From contig CM022676.1 in NCBI GenBank assembly GCA_012295275.1, positions 13,079,721-13,143,720 on the forward strand: a stretch of 64,000 bases of DNA. The letters run 5' to 3'. The DNA comes from Chrysomallon squamiferum. Lineage: Eukaryota; Mollusca; Gastropoda; Neomphalida; Peltospiridae. Positions 47,950 through 61,300 of the stretch are shown here, piece by piece (position 1 is the first letter of the stretch; each line of letters begins with the position of its first letter). The notes under the pieces are model-generated. The model had not been told where the DNA came from. It saw only the letters and a list, made by a program, of their open reading frames with translations, and searched no databases. The translations under genes and the position numbers were made by a program.

Positions 47950-48110
47950 AATCATAAGCATATTTTTGAAATGTGTTAGAAATCAGGGCTTCCAGTGTCT
48001 CTGTAGTTATTTCAATTTATTTTTATGCCAAATCGTTTTTGTTCTTTTTATTTATTTATGTTTCCTTTCTTTCTTTCTTTCTAGGCAATGTATATGAAAA
48101 TACAGTGTGA
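39708..48110 (+). CDS. Receptor A3: five-Ig, one-FN3 receptor with ITAM tail
   Basis: Class A receptor. Exons: 39708-39762 leader, 40840-41169 Ig1, 41778-42127 Ig2, 42441-42704 Ig3, 44422-44709 Ig4, 45129-45389 Ig5, 45681-45983 FN3-like, 46259-46387 TM, 46690-46723, 47054-47103, 47619-47717 (ITAM) and 48085-48110 (TGA). All exons except Ig2 keep the frame. Ig2 is 350 nt and lacks one base near 41963-41976, giving TGA at 41996-41998. Because it is phase 1-1, skipping it would restore a protein of about 612 residues; with one more base the full form is about 729. Ig1-Ig3 resemble B2 Ig1-Ig3, whereas Ig4 to the tail resemble A2, so the gene is a mosaic. The TM lacks the Glu of A1/A2. Confidence 0.78.
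39763..40592 (+). other. A3 intron 1
   Basis: AT-rich; (AAT)n at 40028-40113 and a CTA/TAC-rich stretch 40372-40500. No element recognised. Confidence 0.45.
40593..40786 (+). pseudogene. Truncated duplicate of A3 Ig1 exon
   Basis: This aligns with the first part of exon 40840-41169 (LFCSVTP, SLSFQRSIKD, MCAVNIKCAEEFP) but lacks the first base after the acceptor and stops at TGA before the last strand. There is no donor. A partial tandem duplicate. Confidence 0.7.
40840..41169 (+). CDS. A3 exon: V-like Ig domain 1
   Basis: TLFCSETPADD, a middle Cys group (SMCTVNIKCAE, YNCGC) and DDTNWRCQHST. The Cys layout resembles B2 Ig1. 110 codons, donor gtaagt. Confidence 0.8.
41778..42127 (+). CDS. A3 exon: Ig domain 2 with one-base frame break
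   Basis: EFTCFIEGAKPAPTTSQVSW matches B2 Ig2. After GSPAT the frame must shift by one base (41963-41976) to reach the conserved SVFCAARNS and the phase-1 gtaaga donor. The lesion is not in a homopolymer, unlike those of A1, B1 and B2. Confidence 0.7.
42441..42704 (+). CDS. A3 exon: Ig domain 3
   Basis: SGECPSIYISSF, TCHCSTSDSGNPAGNTSWF and NRDYTCRTQN. 264 nt, the same length and pattern as B2 Ig3. Confidence 0.8.
42705..44421 (+). other. A3 intron between Ig3 and Ig4
   Basis: 1.7 kb AT-rich; no exon or element recognised apart from the last part, which resembles the A2 and B1 introns before the homologous Ig exon. Confidence 0.5.
44422..44709 (+). CDS. A3 exon: Ig domain 4
   Basis: LICSLPDSGKGNPAAQ, FYWIRNGT and WYKCSAGNLF. 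Near-identical to A2 Ig4 and B1 Ig6. Confidence 0.85.
45129..45389 (+). CDS. A3 exon: Ig domain 5
   Basis: DAPRVRILSESHIRVELGK, LRCTADSNPDSVVFEW and QGEYTCSATSK. Near-identical to A2 Ig5. Confidence 0.85.
45681..45983 (+). CDS. A3 exon: FN3-like domain
   Basis: 303 nt with intact frame: EWCYCTNVLETSVDLKWKY, FTRFTVEQRLS, SLHISHLKSNSSYHFKIYSS, and the end YCLTLCTSLTKIHF before gtaagt. Four Cys are clustered at the two ends. This is the intact reference for the broken A2 copy. Confidence 0.82.
46259..46387 (+). CDS. A3 transmembrane exon
   Basis: QSSSMATFGTG followed by IGIGLVVGILLICFPAIIVL and FILRRRG. 129 nt as in A2. Pro-Ala replaces the Ala-Glu of A1/A2. Confidence 0.85.
46690..48110 (+). 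CDS. A3 cytoplasmic exons (four) with ITAM
   Basis: Exons 46690-46723, 47054-47103, 47619-47717 and 48085-48110. They encode YQDVSMDSVQETAVRS, the tandem motif YECLQSRDAPAYEKL and the terminal VYENTV then TGA. YENT fits pYxN. Reading frame is intact from TM to stop, making A3 the best template for the class A tail. Confidence 0.85.
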
Positions 48111-50129
<2,019 letters not shown>

Positions 50130-50250
50130 AATAGAAACTGACGCTACACAATAGCGATAGCGCTGTAGTAATAACGTGACACTGTAAGTTAACCTAGATA
50201 GAGTACAACTCGTGTACCCGGAAGAAACAAGTTTACTCGCATTATACAAA
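50130..50250 (+). promoter_or_regulatory. Putative promoter/5' UTR of receptor B2
   Basis: A conserved cassette block (agcgctgtag, aacgtgacac, aacctagata, actcgtgtacccggaagaaa) running into the leader ATG. Confidence 0.5.
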
Positions 50251-50305
50251 ATGGCGCTGTTGAGATATTTACTTGTTTCTCTTACGATTATTAGATACAG
50301 CACAG
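50251..50305 (+). CDS. B2 leader exon
   Basis: Encodes MALLRYLLVSLTIIRYSTG with a phase-1 gtaagt donor. It belongs to the MALLRY leader type, whereas B1 uses the MAIVGY type. Confidence 0.75.
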
Positions 50306-51781
50306 GTAAGTTTTGTTAAAATTTTACACTAGAAAAGTCGTCTGATATTTATGTAACACTAGCCTGTACTCCGAGTCTCAACACTTGTTATTTATTTCAT
50401 ATAATTACTGTTTGGTTCTTCCTTGTGAAATAACTTTAGTGATATTAGAGAGGCATATTCAAGTCTTCCGAATGTTTTACATGTTTCATGCTGTGAATTA
50501 AAACCCGTTTCTTTTTTGTTAAATGTCAAAAACCGTCCTATGTAAGCCTATAGAACAAAACTTTAGTTACCTGTTAGTGAAGATGGTAATACTGGTGATA
50601 TGGGTTTTTTATTTTGGTTTGTTATCATATTTCAACTTCGTATTAATTAATAGTAATTCGTATGAAATTTGTGGACACTAGTAATACAATCATTGATCTT
50701 GATATAGTCAGTGGATACATTTTATTAAAGCCCTAGGATTTCAAACTCCGTTCCTTTTTTAGTGTTCCTAGACATGATAATTATTTTATTCCCCATCCTC
50801 TCTGACTGCGTTTCCACTGTTACATTTGCATATGCAATACTGAATCGGTTTCAATTTTAACAAATCAAATATATTTGCAGAAAAAAATTTCATAAAACAA
50901 ATTGTCAGGTAATAATTTTATTTTGAGACCTATATATTTTTCATACTCAAATATGAACTAAATTGGATTTATAAGCGGTTAAGAAGCAGTAACCAGAAAA
51001 CAGTTTGACCGAACATACAGTCCATAAATCCCGTCTTTATTTCAAATCGATATTCTAAAGAATGAAGCTGCATTATTTATTATTTATTATCATTAGAAAT
51101 AAATAAAATATTAATAAAATTTACAATAATATCAGCACCAAATTAAGTTTCAACGGATCTGATGTAAATATGTCTTTCCGTCCATAGTTTTTCTGTATGT
51201 CTGTCTTTCTGCATTTACGTCAGTTTATTAGTTAATTTGTATATGTTAAAATCATAAATTATCGAATTTAACAATAGCACTTAGTATTTATTGGGACTTT
51301 CGTCTTCTGGAACTTATTTGTAATGTGCTCGGTTTGGATATAGGATAATATACACGAAGAACATAATATATTCTTTTATCATGTATAATTGAGGAGAATA
51401 CCAGATACACGTCTCACAACCACTCCACGTTTCTGTCAGTCGTGTAAAACTCGTCCTTTAGCTGGGACCAGTACAGAATTTTCTCCCTGACTTGACTGAG
51501 ATAGTTTGTGTAGTTTAGGACAGTATAATTAGTATTCACGGCTTACAAATCATTAAGATCACCGTCAATACAAACTGCTGTAGAGTTTAAACAGGGAAAA
51601 CCCACAAAACAATCTAAAATACGGAAGCGGCTGCTGAACCAAAACGAATAACTGTTTACCATAGTAGAAATCAAAACCAGGAAAATAAGACAATACGAAA
51701 TGATGAGAAAAACAAGAAATAACAATAGAACAAACAAACACCAAAAGAACACTGAAGATTTTTTATTTAAACACACAAAAT

Positions 51782-51837
<56 letters not shown>

Positions 51838-52833
51838 GATACATAGATAATTCCCAAATAAGGAATATTAACACAGCATTCAAACAATTTTATTGTTTAT
51901 TAAATGTTTATTCATTTAAACAGTTACTTTTGTTATTTATTATTTATTTTTCTTTACGTATATATGTTTGTGTGTGTTTGTGTCTGTGTGTGTGTATACA
52001 CACAGACACACACACACACAAACATATATATATATACACACACTCAGATAGCTATAAATAGTAATAAAACTTCATATTTTCCTATTTTTCTTCTTTCTTA
52101 AATTTAATTTAATTTAATGCTATTTTATTTGACTTTATTTTACTTTGTTCTTCATATATTCTTGTCTTTATTTTATTAATAAAATTATTGAAAATGTTTT
52201 GTAGGTTTTCTAAACCTTTCTGGTTCTCCTTTTGCTGTGCTCAGTCAAAGCTACACATTCCAGTGTTCTGTATCAGGCAGCGTCACTTTACCTGTTGCCT
52301 TTCTAAGAAATGGAAATGGTGTTTGTACAGTTCTGTCATCTTGTAGACAAGTTAATCCTCTTCCTGGTTACTCTTGTAAATGTGCTGGTCAGACTGGAAC
52401 TTCTACACTCTTCAATCTGACAGTAAACAGTGTCAGTCTTGTAGATGAAACTGCATGGAAATGTACATATGATAATACTGATAGCATCAGGATTAATTTA
52501 CAAGTTCATAGTAAGTGATTATTTTATTTTTATTATTTATTTATTCATTTACTTATTTGGTTGTTTATTTATTTATTATTTTTCATTACATATTTTGTTT
52601 TCAGTGTTATATCTTACTATGGTTGTCTTTACACAATACAATTTAAATGATGAGACAGAATTAAAATTGAAATTTTTATCTAAAGTTTTAAGACTAACAT
52701 TTAAATATCTGAACACGGAAATACAAGCTGTTAATAAGTGGTGTTCACATTTTCTGCACTGTGTATATAATCTTTGTAGCTTTAAAGTGGTGTTTTTTCT
52801 TTTTTTCTCAATTTTTATTATTATTATTATTAT

Positions 52834-52870
<37 letters not shown>

Positions 52871-55800
52871 TAGTAGTAGTAGTAGTTTATGCATTTCTTA
52901 TTTTTTTAAATTTTCAGTCAACTAACATTATGCAGTTGAATAATTATGTTTTAAAATTCCTATTTCACATCAATTTCTTTCTCATTCAGTGTTTATTCAG
53001 ACTAAGATTTAAAGGAGACCATTTAATAAACTACACATCCACTCTAATTTCAGTCCTTTAACATTTACTGTTTGAATATTTAAGATTAATAATTTCTGAT
53101 TCCAAATTTTTAATGGTTGCTCATTTTTGCCTTTCAGCTCCAGTTAATTATACAATCACAGAAGTTTCTGGATCAAGACCAAACTCACTTAACATCACTG
53201 AGGGATACTCTGCTATTTTTACCTGTGTTGTACATGGAGCCAAACCAGCACCGACTGTTTCACAGATCTTGTGGTACGTAGACAGTAACAAGCTTCCTGT
53301 CAGGATCACTGGATCTCCCACTACTACTGACAGACTGACAACATTAAGTGTGATGTACACAGCCAGCAGAGAACATGATGGTCAGAAAGTTTTCTGTGCT
53401 GCTGAAAATAACTTCATGATTGACCAAAGTATCCCTGCTGTCAACTCATCTAACAAAATTGGATTACATATACTAAGTAATTATCTTCTTCTTTTTTTTC
53501 TAATTTAGACACCACATATCTATATCTATCTATCTACATATATACTTACAGTGTTAATATATTTGACAAAAGATATTTAATATGACTAACATTAATGTAA
53601 CATTAGAACTGCATATTCATATCAGTAATTCACATCACATATTTTCATTAAAATAATTATGAAGATTATTTAAAATATCTGGTCCAAACCACTGATTGTT
53701 AGAAAAAACCCAGATATAGGTAGTGTATGTGTGTTTGGATGTGTATATGTGTGTCTGGGTGTGTGTGTAAAGTTTCTACATGTATGTACTTATAACTTTG
53801 CTATAATATATTTTTATTTCAATCATAAGTTACATGAATTAAACAGATTACAGAACACAACTGGTACATAACTTGTATTCCATTCATAATTATTCACTGT
53901 TATTAAATGTTGTTATGTCATGACAAAAAGCTAGGACTATCTGAAAATAAAGTTAAATAAATTATCATAAACAAATTAAAATTCACATTCACAAAATTGT
54001 TTTTATTATTTTAAACTTTGTTTTAATTTTTAATTAATAAAGGAAAGTGTAAACCAAATGTACTTTATATTTTATAGTACTTATTAGATATTAATTTTAC
54101 AATAAAACTAAGTAGTATCTAAAAATATTTTTCACTTTAGCTGTGTATGAACTGTACACCTTTGAGCTTTAAATGTGAGTACTCTCAGGACTTAACTTCT
54201 TCATTTTAGAACATAAATTTAAAATGTTTTATTTCTGTTAAAAATGAAATAATTTTATTAGTTACTAATTATTACTAAATAATCTGTATCTAACTGTAAC
54301 AGATATATTACAGTCAGTGTTTTCTGTTATCTGAATTAATAACTTCTGTTACATAGAAACTTTATAAATAAATACAATTATCTTATTACAATAAAGCTAG
54401 GCACACTTTACTCACTGTACATAAGACATACTAAGTAATGTTATGTCAAGAGTAAATCTCTGTAGCTATTTAACTTCATTGATATCTTGTATCATAAAAA
54501 GTAGTTTTCCTATGTTTATTTTACAGTCAGCTGATTTTTGAATAATTAAACTAATTATAACATTTTATTTTTATTATTTTTATATATTTTGAAATTTTCA
54601 CTTACAGGACCACCAGACTTTCCTTCTACCAGTGGTGAGTGTCCAGATACTTACATAGAGTCAGGACAGAGTGGAACTTGTGTGTGTAACACCACTTTTC
54701 TAGGAACACCTGCTGGCACAGTAAGCTGGGTAACTCCTGATGGAACTGACACACACACACAAACTCTTGTCTTGAAATCTATTAACAGAAAGTACAACAA
54801 TCAGAACTACACTTGTCAAGTCAGAAACTACGTGGAGACCAGAACCTTGACATTTACAACAAAACTAGAATGTATGTCTACAGTATCAACTTTAACAACA
54901 TTTTTAATTGTTTGTAATTTTCTTTTCAAAAATAAATCAACATTTACCTAATACCTAGAACTGATATTACACATTTTTTCTACATCATTTTCTCTGTTAT
55001 GTAACTTCATTCTTAAAATATTCTAAATTTTAGTTGGTCCTGACAGAACTGATATAACTGGAAATCAAGCTAATTTTGATGCTGATGGAATCAGAAAATT
55101 GACCTTGACGTGTAAAAGTGCATCATCAAGTCCCAGTGTGACCTTTACTTGGAGAAATCTCACTAGTGGTCAGATTCTGATTTCAAACGAACCAATCAGA
55201 GAACAAGACGCTGGTGATGGAGGAAAGCTGTTTAGTCAGAATCTGGTTTTGGTTCCACAGTGGTATCAAGATGGAGATGAAATAGAGTGTGAAACACAGA
55301 ATGCTCAGATCCCTGAAACAAAGTCTACAACAAAAACTACACTGACTTTGTATTGTGAGTACATACAACATAAAACATTATTTATAATAACAATAGCAAT
55401 AACAATAATAATGATAATAATAATACTAATAAACAGATTTTGAATATTTACTTTATTCTGTTTAAGGTAGAATTTGGTTCAGATTTCATAATCTGATCTC
55501 TATAGCACATTTCTGACTCCAGATTTATTTTTGCTAAATGTTTGATTAATATATATTGATTAAAATTAATAATAATGATAAGCCTCTGAAGAAGTTTGAT
55601 TACATAACCTATAATAAACCAGGGCAATATTTCAGTACTCTTGCCTGTGCAGTCAAAAAGAGAGAGAAAATTAATAGATAACAATTTTAAATGGATTCTT
55701 TAACTTACTAAAACTTTTGTTTTCAGATCCACCTGTGAATCCTCCAGAAATAAGAGGATACAAGACAGGACAAGTGATTTATGAAGGAGACACACTGAAC

Positions 55801-58250
55801 ATTCGCTGTGTTGTGTCAGGTGGTAAACCTCTAGTGTCATCAGTAAGTCTGTCTTGTGACACAGATCACATGAACACTTCATCTGAGGGAGATGAAAACA
55901 GTGTTTTTGTAGATTTGTCTTTTACAGTTACAAGAAATCTTAACTCTAAGACTTGTCAGTGCAGTGCAGTTCACCAGACTCACAGATGTAATCTCACAGA
56001 CACTCAAACACTCACTGTGTACTGTAAGTATATAATAATAACACTAATAATAATAACAATAACAATAATAGTAATAACAATAACAAAAATAATAATAATA
56101 ATAATGATGATGATGACAGTGATGATATTGATGCCGGTGATGATACTGATAATAATATAATTGACGATAACCAAGGCAACAATAAAAACATGAAAAATAA
56201 AATAACAGAAATAATGATTAGAACAGTATAATACTTTGTTATTATTCTTAAGGTTTTAAAATACGCATTTTCTTAAATTATTTATAATGCTTTATTTAGA
56301 TCCACCATCATCTCCTGATTTGGGTTCAAGTTTGAGTTTTCCGTGGTTAGAAGGTCAGAGTAGAAACTTGACTTGTGCAGTGTCTGACAGAGGAAATCCT
56401 CCAGTTGTGATTGTCTGGTTTAAAAACGGAGTGAAAGATTCCACACACACAAACTCCTACTGGCTGTTCAAAATCTGTCCTACACAGACAACAGACAGAC
56501 ATTTATGTGTCAGGCTACAAATAACTTCACACTCCACAAAAACGATCCAAAGTCATCTGAAAATAAAACACTAAATGTTTACTGTGAGTAATGTGTCATT
56601 TAATAAAACAAAATGTTAATGTTTTGAATATGTTCTTTCATTTATTATTGACAAATCTTACCCTAATCAATAGTGAGTACTTATTGAAATAAACTTATCT
56701 TATAGTGCATGACTGTTATTTTATTTTATATTGAATTTTGCTGAATTTTCTATTTACTGAAACAAATATGTTATTTTTTAGTATTTACATCGTGATTAAC
56801 ATCATTTCACTATTTCTACAGACTGCATCTTTCCTTTCAGCACAAGTCTCTCTTTAACTATCTTACGTGGTTAAGTTTCCTTTGATATTCAAATTGTTAT
56901 ACATATTTTTCTTTAAACTTCATATTAATTCGGAAAAAAAAAATGTTCCTAAAAGTGACGTCGAAGAAAAAGTGAAGATTGAGAAAATACTGTTGTCTCA
57001 TGATGTTTATTTAATAACAGTTACAATGACAAAATGATTGTGGAAAAATATGAGGTGAAACTGCTGTTTACATATTTTAAATTTTCACATTTACATCATT
57101 TTTTTTTTTTTTTTAAAGACAGTCCACGAGTGAGTATTGATAAATCTGGACCAATCATAAGACGGGAAGGACAAAGTCTGGATGTAGTAAACTGTTCAGC
57201 AGACAGCAATCCTCCAAACACAACACTCAACTGGACATCAACCTCACCTCACTGGACTGGTGGTTTCCCTTTACATATTCCAGTACTTGACAGAGACCAC
57301 CACGGTACATACACGTGTACAGCAACAGCGTCATCTTCACTAGCATCTCTAACTGGAACATCTCAGATTAAAATTGTAGTTAACTGTGAGTATTTATGTG
57401 TTAAATAACAAATTATTTGTGCTTTGTGTTAACTTTTGTTCTGGTTAATTATAACTGTGAATTCTCATGTGTTAAATCAAATTATATCAGTTTTTATTAA
57501 TTTTGTATATAAGTTATTGATTTCCTGGTAAAGTGTTTATTATAAGTGTGTTTATAAATTGGAATTATTAATGTAAATATAAAATATTTATAAACCAGTG
57601 TTTTGTTTTGCTTAGTCTAGCCTAGTCAGTGTGATCTGTTATCTTTAGAAAAAGATAGATTATCAAGTGTGTGATGACTTGTTTAACTTGATGACTTGAC
57701 TTATTACCGTAAATTTAGTAATTGTTTACAGATGCTCCTGATCTGACTTTTCCTTCTTTAAACACAACTGAAAACACGTCACTGAATATCAACTGTTCTG
57801 CTGATGGTCGTCCTGACAACATGAACTTCAAACACTTCAAACATTACTGGAATGACGTGTTTATTCAACATGTGTCAGGAACAAAGGTAACGGGTAATCA
57901 GTACAGATTGAAGTTTAATCCTGTTACGTTTGAAGAGAGTGGAATCTACGTCTGTAGTGTGGAAAATGGAATCCCAGACAGGAATGGACATTTACTACAA
58001 AACAAAACCAGCAGTGTTTATGTTAAAGGTATCAATCTATAATTTAATAACAAAACAATAATGTTTACTGAACTTCCACAATATATATAATAATACCTCA
58101 GTTAACATCTGTTCACTATCATGTTCAAAGTTTCTATCCAGGTTTCATAAACGGCTACTGAATTCTAAAATGTATTGTGTAACATAGTTTTTAAGTAATC
58201 CTAATTGTGAAGAAAATTATTTCCATGTATTTATCTTTGTGAAGAAAATA

Positions 58251-58328
<78 letters not shown>

Positions 58329-61300
58329 GATACAACTTTTTTCAAATATATGATAAACTCAATTTTTAAATTTTATTTCTTTAAAACTATGCTAACAGTT
58401 GACATAGAAATCATTATTTATAAAAAAAAAAATCCTTTCAAACGTATTTAAGGGTAAAAAAGTAAAAGAAATAAATCAGTTTCCTGGTGAATCAAATTAA
58501 TGAAGTAAACTTCATCCAAAATTTTATTTGTTACTCCATATTTACAGAAAAGAATTGATAAACATAAAGTTAGTAGCTTTATATGTTGCCAAAGATTGAG
58601 GGGTCAAACATGGAGTCTACACCTCAGCACATTTGATTAATAATCAGCGAATTCACCTCAGATAGCTGAGATATTTTTTACATCTTTGTCTCATGCTGTA
58701 ACAAATTGCATTCGTGCAACAAAACTAATCTTTTAAGAAGGACTTGTATACTGGTCTATAATTGAACTAACTTTTGTTATCCATGTAACAATACATTTAA
58801 CACCCGTATGACTTCCACATTTGTCAGTCTGTCAATGTTTTCTTTGTTCAGCAGTAACCAGAAACAAGCTTTGAACTTGGACTTGTGTGATATTTGTAGA
58901 TGTGTAATATAGACAAGTCAACACTGTTATATTTGGTATTATGAGTGAAACTCTGGAAAGATAAAAATTGTTGATGACAATGACAATGACAGTGAGTTTA
59001 TTCTCATAAACTGTAGGATTAGGGACAGAGAAGAATGTATTACAGCTACATAATAACAAAATTATAATACACATATGTGGAATTTCAAAGTGGAGGACAT
59101 ACTCTCGCATACAGTTCTTATTAACAAACATAGCTTTTTAAATACAAATATGTTTTTATTGTTAAACAAATTATTATATGAAATTACATTTGAATGTCTA
59201 ATATATTTATCTGGGATACCTTTTGTCTCATTTGGTAATACAGGATCATTACATTCAAATATATAATGATATTCATCTCCAATTTTGTTAAGATTACAGA
59301 TATGACATTTTCTGTTTTCTCTTAGAATATTAGACCATCGTCCAGTTTCAATAGGAAGTTTAGCATTCGCAGTTCTAAATTTACATAAGATATTAGCATT
59401 CTTCTGAGACAGCAAAATAAGATAGTCTTCTAATTTCAGTTCATTTAAAAAAAAAATATAATTAATAGCCTTTAGAGACGTTTCAGTTTGATTTTTCCAT
59501 AATTGTTAAAACTGATCATGTAATATTTTGGATATGTAACCATTTAACATTATCAAAGTTGTAATACGTCCATATATATCTTAAACCACAAACATCTTGA
59601 ATATTTATTACAAATTTGTTCCAAGGAGAATCGATAACATGCATTAAATAATATAGTTGTGAGGAAATCTTGTTTTGGGTTTTGTAAATTAGGTTCCCCC
59701 AAAAGGTTATCATTCTTACTTTTATAGAAATACAAAGGGGATACCATCCTAGTTCACCAGAGATCATAAAATCAGGGGTACATTTATTAACATTTAGTAA
59801 ATACTTAAAAATTGTATTTGGAGTCTTTCTGTTAGTTGTATATTTGTAAAACACCGTATTTCACAACTATACAATAAAATTAGCTGTATTAGTTTATCAA
59901 ATAAATCAACTACCCAGTTGATGGGAAGATTATTCTGACGACTTTTAGCTGTTAGGCTGTACCTAGCTTTCATTGCTTTGTTATACAGTTTGGGAGAAAA
60001 ACCATTTATGAGATCAGCATGAATTTTATCATCAAGAGATTGAATGATAACTAAACAGTATTGGTTGAGTAATTAAGAGTTTGAAAGAACAAATATTTAA
60101 TAATGTATAAAAACTGAGTTATACTTAACAAAGAACACAGCAGCATCCAGTCAGTGATCACTTTATTAATAGTTCTGTTAAACTAAGGAAAGTTTTATGT
60201 TTATTATTACTCAACATAGTATAGAATAGTTACATTTTAAAAAATCCATGTTTTAAAAAATCAGATCTTTTTATTTCTTAATGTTGAATGTCTAAATATT
60301 TTTCATGTATTGTAAAAATTGATTAAATCCTCTGGAACACTACAATATTTCAAATTACATTTGTAAAGAATTATTACTATTCACATATTTAAAATAAAAC
60401 ATATAACAATACAGTTGATAAATCTTTATCATTAATATAATTATACTTTCAGCTGCACCTAAGATCATTAACAAAACAGACAACATTGTGGTAGCTGAGA
60501 TAGGAAATTCTGTTGTATTACACAAATCTGTGTTTTGTAAACCAAGTTACAGAAATTTTAGCTGGACTAAATTTGATGATCAAACTGATTTTAACAACAC
60601 TCAGGTCACAAGAGAAAATATCACATTTCAAATACACAGTAAAACAGTGACAGATTCTGGTTACACATTTTCTCTCAATATCAGTAATTTTACTCAAGAT
60701 GACATTGGAACATACAAACTGACTGTCTGTAATGAAGTTGGATGTTCTCAGTTTTCAGTGAACCTAACTGCAGCAGGTCCACCTCTTCCTCCTAAAGAGT
60801 TCCAACAAGAAAGAGAATCAACATCAGACACAGTGTTCTTGTCATGGCTACCTAACTACCCAGGTGGTAATTTCAAACAAAGATTTATACTGCAGTACAA
60901 ACCACAAGGTGACTCTAACTGGATTACTTGGACAAGTAAATGGCTTCATGTCTCAACACAGGGACATAAAATACTTTTTAACATCACAGATCTTCAGCCT
61001 AAACAAGTTTACAATATTCGACTGTCAGCTGAGAGTAACAGACTTTCAAACAATATCAGTAAATATGTTACACTAGAAGTTACAACAAAGGGTAAGTAAA
61101 GATTAACTGGATTACTGCTTGGCATAGTGAATTGTTCAATGACTAAACACAAGGACAGAAAATATTTGTTAATATCAGCAATCTCAAAGAAAAACAATTT
61201 ATGATGTCTAGAATTTCAGCTCAAAACACAAGAACTCAAGACAATATGAGCAATTACGTCATCTTTCAAGTAATTACAAAAGGTTATCTTTTATTAAATT

